From contig CP075493.1 of assembly GCA_021613535.1 (NCBI GenBank), forward strand, positions 12,214,001 through 12,278,000: a stretch of DNA of 64,000 nucleotides. The letters are read 5' to 3'. Positions 1 through 13,158 of this stretch are shown one piece after another. Every line of letters starts with the position of its first letter. Positions within the stretch are counted from its first letter, which is position 1. The position numbers were made by a program, and so were the translations under genes. Source of the DNA: Adineta vaga. Its lineage: Eukaryota; Rotifera. The notes under the pieces were generated by a model. The model was not told the DNA's origin, did not search any database, and saw only the letters and a program-made list of their open reading frames with translations.

Positions 1-2976
1 ATGACCAATTGTATGTAATGTATGAATTAATGATGGATCATTTGATTCACATAAATCATGTCGAATAGCCAATGCTTTTTCATATAAACCTAAAGCTTCA
101 TTACCATGTCCTAATGCCATATGTACCTTAGCAACATTACTAATATATGTTGCTTCGGTTAATGGATCGTATGATTCTAATTTACTTAAAGCATCTAAAG
201 CTTTTTCATAGAATTTTAAACTATCTTTAAATTCACGTTGTTTGTATAATGTACTTGCAACATTAGCATTACTAGCTGGAATATTTTGATAATGATTCGT
301 TGTACCTAATTGATCAAGAACACGTTTGAAAAACTCTAATAAAGTTAATTGAATTTGATCTGTTTCTTTTTTTAATTGTTTATCTTTTTCACTAACAGAA
401 ACTAAACGAACGTTCCAAATACCTTCGTTTGTTTTCTTTTCTGCTACATCAACGATTCGAAATATCGTTCCAATTGAAAAGAGTACTTCACGTTCCTCTT
501 CATATTTACTCCAACGTGATATATCAGCAAATGGACGTTCCATTTGATCAGCATCAATTTCCATATAAAACACAAGTGATTCCGTTTTTGGAGGTTTTCT
601 ATCTAAAGCAAATCTTCTTGCTACGTGTTCATCTAAACTTGTTGAAAGAAAACTATTGAATGCAATTAATTTATCCACTTGAATTGTCATTTTGAATTCA
701 TCCATAGTCATAGTTAATCCACGATGAACAGTAAAAAATCGTGATGCTAATGATGGTTTATATAAACTATGCATTTGTTCCAATTGTACATGTAAATCTT
801 TGATAAAGAAATGAAATTTATATAAGATGGCTATATCTTGTTTCCAAAGAGCTTCATTCAATTTTTTGAATAGAATTGTCTGTCGAGTATACCTAAAGAA
901 TGTATTGTTAGAAAATAGAAATCGTTGAAAGTTTATCGTACCATGATATAGCTTTTCCAGCATGATACTTTGTTTTTAATTCATCAACAATCTTGAGATC
1001 GTTTTGTTCTAATACATAGGTTTTCTCAAAATATTCAGCCAGTTCGATTTTTGCGTTGTTGTTATATTCCATTGTAAAGAGAAGATCACGATGTAATTGT
1101 GAACAGAGAAATTCGACTTGATTTTTAATATCATCGGAACCTTCCGATGTTGTAGAAATAGGAAGAAGATTTTTCAATGCTTGTTTCGTATCTTCTTTTA
1201 AACGTTCACATAATGGATCAATTGTGACAAAAATTCCACGTATTTTATTCGATTGGTTCATCAATTCTGTATATTTTCCTTCATCGTTACAAAATATATA
1301 GATCGAATTTAATTTCGAACATTCGATGATTTCTTTGGTCAATAGAAGTTCGCGAGCAAATTTACCAGAGACAATTAGATAGATTTCTTGATCTTGAATT
1401 TGTTGAATAATATTTGTCGCTTCTATAATTTCACGACAAGTAACTAAAGAATTGACAATAGTACGAAGATTTTGTACAGAATCAGCAGTTTCTTGATTCT
1501 TATTGATTGTTTCATCCAACCAAATTAGAACAAAACTTTCGTTTGTACTGATTATTGTCGACATTGGAACTGATATGGGTCCTGTATATGGCATTGAAGC
1601 TCTTAGTGCTCGATTGGCTTCTTCTACTCAAGACAAATCCATCCACAGAATGTTTGTTATTTTAATTCGATATAGAAAGATCAGTTACCTGTTGAATCAG
1701 AAGTAATCAGAGGTTTGGTCGACTCGTTTGATTGGGAATTCTTTGTCGATGTCTTTAATTGTGGTACGAATAATTTTAAATATTCAAACAATAATTTTTG
1801 CATTTCCACCGAAGCTGTTGCAGAAATTTTTGCTAAAAATCAAATGTACAAATCGTATACTCTTTTGTTTTTAAAATGAATTTTTATACTTTTATTATCT
1901 TCATTCATGATTTTCGTATTTACAGATGAATCAATTGGTTCTAATTCAGCTATAACATCTTTCGATGTCTATATATATAGAATGAAAATATAAAATCAGA
2001 GAAAAGAAATGTTGATTTCTACTTTGATATTTTCCGTTGGTTGTTCATCCTAAAAAGAATTCAATAAGAAACATATTTATCTTTATTAGTTTATCAGGTA
2101 TACTTGTGGATTAATTCCTCCTTTCGTATTCATTTCTTCATCTTGTTTAGGCATTGCCTAAATGATAATTTATGTTATAATTCTTAAATAATTTCGAATT
2201 AATTATACTTGAGGATTGTTCGAATTCATGATTGAATCATATTTCATAGGTCCAGTATTTGGTACTTCAATCTGTTTGTCTTTTGTTACATTCGTTATTG
2301 CATTCATTATCGTAGGTAGATCATCAGAACTCAAAATGATGTCATTTGTTTCTTCATAGTGAGTTTCATTTGAGAAAAAATTCATTAATTGAAGAGAATG
2401 ACAACTAAATCATATATAAATCAAGAAAGTCTAATCATTTGATAAAGAACAATCATACGTTTGACATGGTATTCCTCCTGTAATCGATTGTAATTGACAT
2501 GTACTTCGTCTTGTATGAAAATGTGCTTGATTAACAAATCCATATTCACAACAGACGGATACATGTTGATCGAGAATTCCATTGATATAGATTGTTATAT
2601 CAAAATGGCGATTCACTAGACGAGATGATTTAAAAGTAAATTTATCTAGAAGAATAAAAAAATTTGATGAGAATGACGATCAATCGATGGATGAGAATAC
2701 CATTTGGTTTTAAACAGCCTTTAAAAACAGATTTAGTGCCAGTTGAAGTGTGAGATTGAAGGATTAGAATTTCGTCAGTATGAATTTTAAATGTATAGGT
2801 ACCATTGAAATTTATCATGGATGGGCCAAGATACAGCATTGCTATAGCAGTACATGGAACATTGACCGGTGAGTTTCTCGTAGATCGAACAACATCTAGA
2901 AGTCTATAAAAGAATATTGTAAGGTATTCACGACATTGTTTTGTACTTACGGTTGATTTGCTGTTGTAGACATCAT
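1..2976 (-). CDS. ADP-ribosyltransferase/TPR protein, copy A (3' end beyond the left edge)
   Basis: Multi-exon gene; the C-terminus lies beyond base 1. Start chosen at the ATG at 2976 (MMSTTANQP), followed by a GT donor. The next exons (about 2910-2420) encode a small domain with the motif SVCCEYG, then a low-complexity linker (about 2385-1620). The exon around 1594-950 encodes an alpha/beta domain with LIWLDETI and YLIVSG. An intron near 940-895 splices ISW to YTRQT. The ART region follows: VHRGL near 725, FNSFLSTS near 650 and EEEREVLFSIG near 490-455, which is the R, STS and ExE signature of the cholera-toxin-like (R-S-E) class. From about 330 to 1 there are kinesin-light-chain type TPRs. 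The protein would transfer ADP-ribose from NAD+ to an unknown target; the TPRs probably bind a partner. No signal peptide is seen, so it is probably cytosolic. It is the most intact of three tandem paralogues. Internal exon boundaries in the linker are uncertain. Confidence 0.8.
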
Positions 2977-3057
2977 TGGTGAATGAATTTATCTGAAAAA
3001 AGAAGAGAAATATGAAAAAAGGAAAACTAATGTCAATCAGTCGTTTTTTAGTTTGTA

Positions 3058-6000
3058 TTAGACAGATAAAACTTGTTTAAGCCATTGTTTTTGTCGAGCA
3101 ATTTCCAATTGTGCCTGATTTTCTTTTAATTCTGGATGATTTTCTGAGATTGTCTTTAAATATTCCACAGATTTCTCTGCGCATTTAACCGCCTCATCAT
3201 ACTCATTCAATTGTGCATAAGCAGTCGACAAATTATAATACGTAACCGATAATGGATGTGGCAATGGATTTGGTAATTGTAATTGAAGTTCTAATGTTTT
3301 CTTATAATAATTCAATGCTTCTTTTGCTTCTCCTCTTTGCCAATAGCAACTTGAAATTCGTTGAAGAAGTGAAATTAATGCTTTTATATTATCTTCTTCC
3401 ATAGACATTTGTTCTCGAATAGTCACTGCTCGTTTGAGATGTTTTATAGCTTCTATATATTTCTTTTCATCGACATAAACAGCGCCGATATTTGTTGAAT
3501 ATACAGCTATTGAATCCATATCAGGACTCGATGATTTCAATTGACATTGAAGTGCCATTTGATGAAATTCTATTGCATTTTCATTTTGATCATCTTGAAA
3601 GAACATACTTCCAATATTATTATAACTTGATGATAACATTGAACTGAATGGTGAAACAATGATTTGAAATGCGCGTATAGATTTAAAGAATTGATAACGT
3701 GCTCCTTCATTATCTTTCTGTTTTACATTAATATTTCCTAATTGATGATGAGCTGCTGCTAAACTTGCTAATAATGTTCCATCTTCGTTGAAAGATTTAT
3801 CTTGATAAATGGACTCTGTTAGATAATCACATTCCCAATAATGATTTGTCTCAAGGAGAAGTTTACTCATTTGTAGAATAACAACCGGTGCTTCGATTTC
3901 TTTACGTAACGAACTAGTTAATTGTTGAAAATGAGTGTCATTAGGTGGAATAGATTCTAAGTTTATTATATGAGTATCATTTTCGTTTGTATCAATGGAA
4001 ATAATACGAAAGATCACATCGAGATTAATCAATATGTCAATTTGATGATTGGATTCGATTTTAGCTGCACAATTCGGTCCAAGACGGATTGAAAAGAGAA
4101 GAGACTTTTCAGAATCTTTATCAAAACATTTGACAGATCTTGCCGGAAGAAATGAACGAAATATAACTAATCCATTGATATTCTCTCGAAAATTTTCAAT
4201 CATTCCTTGTTCAAAATTTAACATTACATAGACAGTAATTGATTCTTTGATAGATATAGTTTGAATTTGTTTATGAAGTGATTGAATAAAATAGCGCATT
4301 TTAAATAGAAGATCAATTTCGTGTGTACGAAATGCACGTGATAGCATTTTTGATAAAAAACTATAACGTGTATACCATCGAATACAATCTGAATCAATAA
4401 ATGAATTTTCAAATAGATCAATTTGATTGAGTTCTTCGGAATTGTCGACGTAATGAAGACGACAAAATGTTAACATATCCTTCTTTAAATCACTTTCATC
4501 ATCTTGACAAAGAAGTGTTTCTTTCAATAATTGACTGTAAGTAAATGATAGATCAGCAGTTGTATTATCTTTTGATGTAATTTCAAAAGGAATCATTCGA
4601 AAAGATGCATAAGGAAGGGTGTTAATTAAATGATCGCGTAATGAATCAATAGTTTGATAGATTCCAATAGTTTTATTGGAAATATCAATTGATTGAGTTT
4701 GTTTTGATAGTATATAAATGAATTGATAGTTTTGAAATTGAGGAAGAATTGTTGAAGGTTGATCAGAAGAGATTACAACAATGAGTTTTTCATCTGTAAT
4801 TGTTGTTAGCAATGTTTTTAATGTATTTAAATCATTTGTTTTACGAATAAAATTAACTACAGGACGAAGTTGATTGAGATCTTCGTTTTCCTTTAGATTG
4901 ATATGAAGAATTGTAAAATTTTCAACATTACCAATGCATCGAGGTGGAATTGTTTGACTTGATTTAGGTTTCGATAGAGCTTTAAAAAAGATAATATTAA
5001 AGAAGGATTATTCGATAAGAAGTATACCTTCTTGCATGCATTCAGTGACAAATTTAAGTACAGCGGATCCGTCATCGACTAATTTATCTTTCGAAGGTAT
5101 AGGTTTGACAATGAGTTCAACTTCTGGTTTTGAAGTTAATGGCTTTTCTGTGTGTGTTGGTTTTACTTGAGGTTGTTCGACATTTTTGACAGATTTCTCC
5201 GATACTTGAATAGAACCAATAAAGATTTCTTTCGTATCATTTTCAAATTTCAATACTTACCAACAGATTGATCTTCTTCCGTATCACTTTCTTCGCTATC
5301 CTAAAATTTACAACATTGAATTAAACTTCAAGTTCGCATAAAAGCAATCTTACCGAAGGAGGAACCGCTAGATTTTCTTCATCGGTCGATGTTGATAATA
5401 CATCAATGCTCTCAAGACATCTAAAAGATATTTACATCAAATTTACTTTCGATATATGTTCTTATACAACTTGCTTTGCACATGAAGTGTATTGTTCAAT
5501 ACTTCTGATCCAAAATGAACTATCACCGTCATCAATTCGACCTCCACGATGAAGCGGATGTTCACAACATGCTGAAATTGTTGTGTCAAGCGAACCATTA
5601 ATTTCCATTTTGAGATGAAAACGATCATCGATTGAACGTTGAGATTTAAAGGTAAACGCATCTGAAGTCTTAAGAAAACCTTTAAACACAATCCAAGTTA
5701 AACCGTTCTTTGTCAATTGAAAAATTGTTATTTCATCACGTCTTGTATTATGTAGAATGGAAGGTAAAGTTGGATCAGATCGATAACACATCGTTATTTG
5801 ACAAAAACATGGATTATCCAAATGTTTTGGTCCAATCAAAATATTCTATAACTCGTATTCATGAAGAAATATTCTCATGCAAATGGTCTCTGTCTAACCT
5901 GTGGAGGCGGAGGATGAACGAATTCCACTCGCTAATAAAAAAACAATAATTGAAAAACAAATCTATATTCGATGATAATATTTCAATGAAAATGACTTAC

Positions 6001-6342
6001 ACGAAGTGAAACATCGGATACAAGTTGAGAAGGATTAGAATCTATCATTTCTCTAGGCATGGAGAATAAAAATATACGAAATAAATACAAAGCTAATCAT
6101 TTACCCGTTATTTTCTATTTGTTGAGTAAAGTCTTGTAAAGATGTACTTGTTAATGGGCTCAATAATTCTACTGAACGAGTCTTCTGACGTGATGATTTC
6201 GATAGTGAACGTTGCATTGGTGCAATTTGTTCGAACTGAAATTACATTTGATTCAGAAATAGAGATGATTTTTTATTACTATTTGATTTACCGATGATCG
6301 TGGAGTAATTGGTTGTCGTCGAGATGATCTAACTGGATTCAT
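3058..6342 (-). CDS. ART-like/TPR protein, copy B, catalytic signature lost
   Basis: Same layout as its neighbours. Start at ATG 6342 (MNPVRSSRRQPITPRSS, basic and Ser/Pro-rich), several short exons, a domain with SACCEHPLHRGG (about 5839-5465), an acidic/Lys linker (about 5260-5028), then a long exon from about 4981 to the stop at 3058. An intron is clear at about 5027-4981 (GTATAC...AAAG). The alpha/beta segment has KLIVVISSD. In the ART region every signature residue is changed: VYVML replaces VHRGL, FRSFLPARS replaces FNSFLSTS, and QID replaces the ExE. The fold is still recognisable by LLFSIRLG and VIFRI. About five TPRs fill the C-terminal 270 residues. It is expected to be catalytically dead but structurally intact, with no stop codons in the long exon, so probably a scaffold or decoy rather than a pseudogene. 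The short 5' exons are modelled by eye. Confidence 0.78.
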
Positions 6343-6428
6343 TATTTCTCTTATTAATTAATCTAAAAGCAATGAACATAGTTTTCAGAATGACAAATAA
6401 AAAGATCATTAGAAAAAAATGAGAGAGT

Positions 6429-9400
6429 CTATTGTTGATCAAATAAATTTTTCATCCAAAGTTTTTTTTCGATATATTCAAGATATTTTCTTTGCATTTG
6501 AATTTCTTCATTATCTTCTTTCTTAGTTAAAAGTAAACGTTGAATCGCTTGTTCAACTGCATCTTTAGCTTCTTGTAATCGGCCAAGTTTTTCCAAAGCC
6601 GTAGCCATATTGAAATAACTAGTTGCCACTGTTGGATTATCAGCCGTATGACATTTAAGTTCAATTTGAAGGCATTTTTCATAATTATTCAATGCTTCAG
6701 AGTATAGATGTGCACGATATTGTGCACCGGCAAGATTAAAATATTTAACAGCTACTTCCGGATGCTTCAAATTTGGATGAAGTTTTTGTTTAATTTGTAA
6801 TTCAATTTCAAGATAAGGAATTGCTTCTTTATATTGACCAAGTTTACTAAGAATTGATGCAATATTTCCTGCATACGATGAAACAGAATCCATATCAGGT
6901 TCTGATGAATTTTTTTGCATTTCATAGGCTTTTTTATGATATTCTAACGCTCGTTCATGTTGACCTAGTTTATGATAAATGCTTCCAATATTATTATATG
7001 TTGGCGATAGTTTAACATGATCAGCAGGTAGAAAACGTATATAAGTTTTTAACGAATTTTGTAAATGATCTAATGCTTGTTCATAATGTTTTCTTTCATA
7101 ATGATGTGTTCCTAACGAATGAAGTATACCACCAAGAGTTATATTTGCCGATTGATCATTAATCACTTGTGGATCATCGATTAATAATGAACAGAAATAT
7201 TCCATATAGCCTGTTGATTTTCGATGTTTCATTAATTGTAACATTGATACTAATGGAATTGATGAATTAATTGAATCATTTATATCTTTTGTCATTAATT
7301 CTCCAGCTTTAAGAATATCATTATTCGTTGTTAGTTTAACATGAAACGTATCCTCATCGATGGGTTCAATTTTATCAATACGAAATAGAGTTCCGAAAGT
7401 AAGAAGGATTTCATCTGGCTTGGTCGGATGATTACATCGAACTATACCAGATCCTAATGAAATTTCGAAATGAAGTAATTTCCAATCTTTATTTATTGGT
7501 GGAGGTTGAATTTTTGTTAAATTTCTTTCAAGTAAAACAAATTCATTAAAGGATAATAATCCACCAGGATTGTTTTTCATATTATCATAATGTTCCTTTT
7601 GAACTCGAAGTGTTCGATAGACCATCAATGGACTTGTATCATTCGTTGATTTTAATTGATTATGAAGGTGTTGAATAAAATATCGAAGTTTATATAAAAT
7701 ATCTGGATCGAATGCTCGCAATGCTCGTGTAAGCATTTTATATAGAAATGTTTCTTCTCGTAAATACCATTGAATTGCTTCATGTACTTGAAAATTCTTT
7801 TCGAATTCATCAATAAATCGTAATTGAAGATCATTCTCTGCATATTCTTCACGACAAAAATTGATCATGTCTCTTTTGGAATCTTGTGTACCATCAGTTT
7901 GTAACAGAATATTTTTCAAAGCTTGAACATAAGTCAATGTTCTCAATCCACTTTGATTTGCTGGCATGGAATTGAACGATGTTAAATGATACATTAGAAA
8001 TGGAAGATCATTTTCCAATTGTTTACAAAGATCGGCAATATTATGGAAAGCTCCTCGATAAAAATTTGAATCAGATGAAATAGTTTTCGTTGCATCAATC
8101 ACATAGATTCCACACAGATAAGGTTCTTCTCGAATAGGTTTGGAGAGATTTTCCATGCTAGTTTTTGAGAGTATTAATATAATCTTTTCTTTGGTAATTT
8201 TCTTAAGAAAATCAATCGATTCTTGAGAATTTATATCATCGAAAGTATAACCTAAATTGATCAAACCACGTAATGTTTGTTGTTCATCAGTAGATATCGA
8301 AATTTGACTTTCGATTATGTAGCAAAAGTTTTCTACACTCTTTTGATGACGTGTTCCTGTGGAGCTGTTGCCTAAATTATGTAAGCAAAAAACGAATGAT
8401 CGTAATGAAAATAAAACGTAGAATCTAATAAAAACAACCTGCTAAAAACATTTGTAAAATTTGCTGAATATCGAAATTACTCGTGTCGATTGTGATAGTG
8501 TTACTATCATCTGCATCTTCTGTAGCATCATTTGGTTTTTCTTCTATACAAGATAATTTAGTTGTCAAATTTATCGTTGAAAAAGCTATCGTTTTTACCG
8601 GATGGTTTTTCTGCTTCTGAAGGATTTGTAGGGGCCGTTGTTGTTTCTAAATAAAGATATATGTTTATAATGAACGATCTTTTTGTCTATACAAACCTGT
8701 CTGATGATGATGATGATTAGAAGATACGTCTTGTTTTTGTGGTTTCGATTTCTTAGCTTTCGAAGACTGTATTACGGAAAACAGTACGATAAAAGTAAGT
8801 AATAATGATTACTCAATTACCTTTTTATCTTGTTGATGTTTATCAGACGATGTAGGAAGATGCGTGGGAGGTTGAAAATAATTTGTAGCAGGTTTTTTAT
8901 TTCTCTTAAATAATGTAATTCAATCTGAAGATTTGATTGATAGAATAAAAGGATCAGACTTACAGGAACTAATAATGTATTTTTTTCATTATTTTGTAAA
9001 AATTTCTCGGCATTTTCTTTTCGACATCTAAAATCATAAAGAGAACTTTTATTCGATATTCGAAAAAAGTGATGGTATTACTTTTCACACGGATTTGCTT
9101 TTTTGATTTCTTTAAAATGGAATCGTTTCTGTTCGTCGATATTTAAATGTGCAGGAACGCATTTAAATTCGCAACATTCCTTGATTGTGCTCGCGAGCGT
9201 TCCTTCAGCATAGAAAGCTAATGACAGACTGGAGGTTGGTCGTCGTTGTGATTTAAATGTAAATGTTTCTAGAAAAGCAATGACAATTTTTTATTCCTTG
9301 TATCTATATTGATCACTATTATTACCTCCTTTCGTTAAATATCCTCGATAGACCATTGAAGTTTCACCAGAACTATATTGTTGTATGACAATAATCTCTT

Positions 9401-10010
9401 CACGATCGGATGCTGTTGTCGATACATATGACATTGTAATCTCACAAGCGATACGTTCTTCCATAGGATCATTATACTAGAATGACAAGTATGGAAATTT
9501 AATGTAGAAAAAGTAGGATATACAGTATGAATTTGAACATTCTGCTGATCAACTTCGAATTGATTTTGATTTGTTTGTGTGGAACTAGTTTCTGTTGGTC
9601 GTTCATCATTATTTCGAGTAAGAGGACGTTTGACCGAACTTCTCAATCGACGATTACGATTGGGATTGATTGTTCTAAAATCTCATATTTACGAATGACA
9701 AAAAAAAACCTCTTTCAAAGAAAAGTTACCTTGATGAAAGATCATGTACTGTTATTCTTTGTTCTCGCAGTTGATTAACTCGTGTTGATTGAATTCTAGG
9801 AGTAGACTAAATGAAAGACGAGAATTTTATGAAGAAAAAGAAGCATTGATTTTTACCCAAGGAGCAGATGGTGACTGTGGTTGTACAAATGGAGAATTGA
9901 TCAATCGCGGATTTAACCATTCTCTCAAGGGTCTGTGAATGAACAGATTATTGTTTTTGCTATTTCAATTCGAATAGAACGTACCTTGTTTCAGATCGAT
10001 CAACCATCAT
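6429..10010 (-). CDS. ART-like/TPR protein, copy C, partly degenerate active site
   Basis: Start at ATG 10010 (MMVDRSETR), with a donor directly after. A Pro/Arg/Ser-rich N-terminus is spread over exons at about 9935-9860, 9805-9740 and 9680-9480. It is followed by the N-terminal domain (about 9470-9085) carrying KECCEFKCVPAHLN. Ser/Lys-rich linker exons lie between about 9030 and 8370. The last long exon (to 6429, stop TAA) encodes the alpha/beta segment (IILILSKTS), the ART-like region and five TPRs of 42-44 residues (for example LSPTYNNIGSIYHKLGQHER). In the ART region VYRTL keeps the arginine and PDEILL keeps the second glutamate of ExE. However, STS is replaced by LLE (SFNEFVLLE), so normal catalysis is doubtful. 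It lies 86 bp upstream of copy B in the same direction. The linker exons are the least certain part. Confidence 0.78.
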
Positions 10011-13000
10011 GAAACGAATTTAAAAAAGCGTTCTAGTTTTAAATTTCTACTGAAAAAATTTAAAAAACAGTTTTGTGATCAGAACAGACAAGACATTTTT
10101 CTTTTCTCTTTTCAGAGAATGAGAAAAAATGGCATGGAGACCATTTGATATTTTACTTTCTTTTTTTTCTGCATATTGCATTTTTTGAAGTTACAGTTTT
10201 TTCGGAGAAAAGAAAAGAAATGTATTAATCTGAATTTCTTGCTCTTATGGAAGCTAGCTTACAATCGCATACTCAGTTCTTGTACTTACAAGTATTAAAC
10301 TATATAATTTAAGTGGCGACAGTTATGTTGAAAACTGAAAATACATAGTATTTTTGACGTCTCAACAGTGTTGGTAGTATATTAGTTAGAAAATCACGTT
10401 TTTTTTAATGAATTTTAGCAGATGTACTTCTATTCTTGTATATATTTTTTTTCCAGAGATTGTAAAGAGTTTATTGACTAATTCTGCATTAAATGATGAA
10501 TAACTAAAGAAAAGCAAGCATTGATCGGTTCATGTAAATAACATCACTAGAGATGTAACCCAGTCAACGGAGTTACCGTCGACAGAAAAAGGAAAGTTCA
10601 AAAATTCCAACCACACTGCCGCCGGTTCACACTAGTAGACTTTTTTTTGAAGGAATTTTCGCACACGACATCAATTTTCATAAATATGACTGTAATCTTC
10701 ATAAGAGATTATATATTATAAATAGTCACACTCATGATAACTACGATGCGTCATTCATTTATTTGATCATTATAATTCCCACGGAAAAATATTTAAGTAG
10801 ATACCGCCGTTAGACGCGGTTATTTGCTTGAAGACAGCGATGGGTTGAAAAAGACGCAATTAACTGCGGTAAGTTACATCGACATTAAGACGCACCGCGA
10901 TATACTTGAATGAAACCGCAGTGTATGCACCATAGAAAACCGAGATTTTGGAAAAACACGGTATGCTGGCAACTATTTGCGGTATCAGAGAACCTCCATC
11001 TTTTACGGTATTTTTATTCGCGAAATCTCTATTAGAAACCGCGGTCTGTATATTATATCGAATAGTACCATTAATTGAATCAGTTTATTTTCAAAACATG
11101 ACTGGACTTTCTAACGTTATTTTTCTAATAAGATTATATCAACAAAGCTTATTACTTAAAAGTCACAGTATGATATAAAAACCTTTTCTCATCGATTAAA
11201 ACTAAATTTATCATCATCCTACAACATAGAAAGTTGGAAAAAACTACGTTATAAAAAATAACGATTTGACGATTCGCAACGTATAATAAACTTTTTTTTC
11301 TGTTTTTTGAAGTGATTCATAAATCCAGAAGGGATTTAATCTTCTTCAAATACAATAAAAACGGAGTTCCTTATACGGTGAAAATTCATAAATCTTTTTT
11401 TACGTTTATGAGACCATATCATAAACGCTTTTATTGTTGGCTATTCCCCACTTTTTTACAGTACAGATATATGTGATTTTTAAATGAAAATAGAGTATTT
11501 TTATTAAATGGCAACAAATGATAATATTTTAATTAATTTTTCAATTTAGATGGTAATACAGTACAACTAAAATTAGAACAGTTAGAATTTAAAAAGGTGA
11601 AGCTACAAAGAAAATAAACCAGATCAATATGAAATGTAAATAGACATTAACTATACCTAGGGATTTAGCAGATTTTTAGAAAATATGGGTATATAGAATA
11701 CGTTATAGCCACAGTTAATTCAGATGATTACTTCTGATAGTATTAACAAGCTTGTAGATTATTCAGATACAGAAAAATACATAAACTTGTTTTGTTAGTC
11801 AATAAAATCGAGATCTTATAAATTTCTTAATAACTTAGATGCGTTTTAGTATTAAGATTTACATATATTTACTGAATTTCAATACTATGCTCGATATTTA
11901 GACTTTTCAGTACCGCACAAAAACCGCGGTTGAATATCTACAAATTCTGATAAATCCCTATGTCATGGCCTTCAGCCATAATAACTCATAAGTCAAGGAA
12001 TCCATGAGTCATGTACATGTGGCTAGGTATGGTGTTTTATCACAATAAAGTATGTTTATATACCAATGGTCATATTATAGAGGATAAATGTGATTCTACA
12101 GATCATATACAAAGTATACTGTTAATAAAGTTACTCGAGGAAATCTAACAAAGTTTTAGAGATATCATAAATTAATGAGAAATATTTATGAAATTATTAA
12201 TATTTTACTCGTATATGATATCTATATTTTTATATGAAACAATTTTTCATTACAAATCAGATGGATTATTATATCTGATCTTAATATAAACATCACCACA
12301 TGGTTCAATGGAATTAGTGAACGCCAATCACATGGTAATAAGTTTGAATCTAACAAGAAGTAGATAAATAGATAATAGATAATACTACTATAAGAGTCGA
12401 CCGCGGTATGAGACCAACGTGTCGAGATCGTAGACCAGTGGCGAACATGGAAAATCAAGGATTACCGGACAGATGGTAGAAATAAAATACCACTAAATTG
12501 AATTAGAATTTTCTCGAAAACCGCGAAGAACCGCGGTTTGTAGCGGTTTTAAAAAACCTAATAAAAGGTCTGACTTTTGCGATTCATAATAACCATTTCA
12601 AACCTTCAACTTACAAACCGTCAAAAACCGTGGTATCACTTAGTTTATTTTTATAATTGATTAAAGGAAGTATAAACATTTTCAATTCGTTTTTCTAGTT
12701 AGTTTTTGCGCCTATGAAATACACATATACACACGTGTGTACACATTGGCAAGGGAAAAAAAGAGGAAGCAAAATATACATCATCATCATCATCATTTTC
12801 AAGGAGAAAAATAACGTTGGTTATTGTGTATAAAATTTAAAGTTTTGAAGATTTTATTTTGATATCTGATTCGAGAAAGAAACCTGTTACAATGATACAT
12901 GATCGATACTAGTTGATTGTATTTCTTATTCAAAACCAATCGTGACAAAATTTCGAGTGCGTCAATTGTTTCTATATTTGCCTTCAACGATTGTTTTTAT

Positions 13001-13158
13001 ACATGCGTCAAAGAACGATACAGTCGAAAGAGCAAGCGAGAAAAAAAAGGTATGAAATACGCATTTGTTTGTACATGATCATTTTCACGTAAACAGAAAT
13101 ATATCGAAGCATTAAAATCGATGGTCCATCGTTTGTTGTCTTTTTTTTTTGTTATTAG
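10011..13158. other. Gene-free stretch upstream of the ART array
   Basis: No convincing coding sequence on either strand. The short frames at 10948-11178, 12222-12458 and 12799-12987 have no family features. The stretch is AT-rich, contains the CCGCGG-motif region reported separately, a short (CAT)n run near 12780-12796 and a palindromic ACACGTGTGT near 12730. It separates the minus-strand ART genes from the plus-strand isoprenoid synthase gene and must hold both 5' regions. Confidence 0.6.
10790..12640. repeat. Region of recurrent AAACCGCGGT-like motifs
   Basis: A GC-containing word related to AAACCGCGGT or its complement recurs in otherwise AT-rich DNA. Examples are near 10803 (CCGCCGTTAGACGCGGTT), 10866 (CTGCGGT), 10975 (TGCGGTAT), 11037 (AAACCGCGGTC), 11930 (AAACCGCGGTT), 12399 (ACCGCGGTAT), 12520-12555 (CCGCGAAGAACCGCGGTTT then AGCGGTTTT) and 12617-12635 (ACCGTCAAAAACCGTGGT). 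The core CCGCGG is palindromic, and copies crowd toward both ends of the interval. It could be an eroded non-autonomous transposon or a degenerate satellite. No transposase frame was found. Confidence 0.45.

Noticed and set aside
10948-11178. 76-residue frame in the CCGCGG-motif region
   Set aside because: No family features; it lies inside repetitive non-coding sequence.
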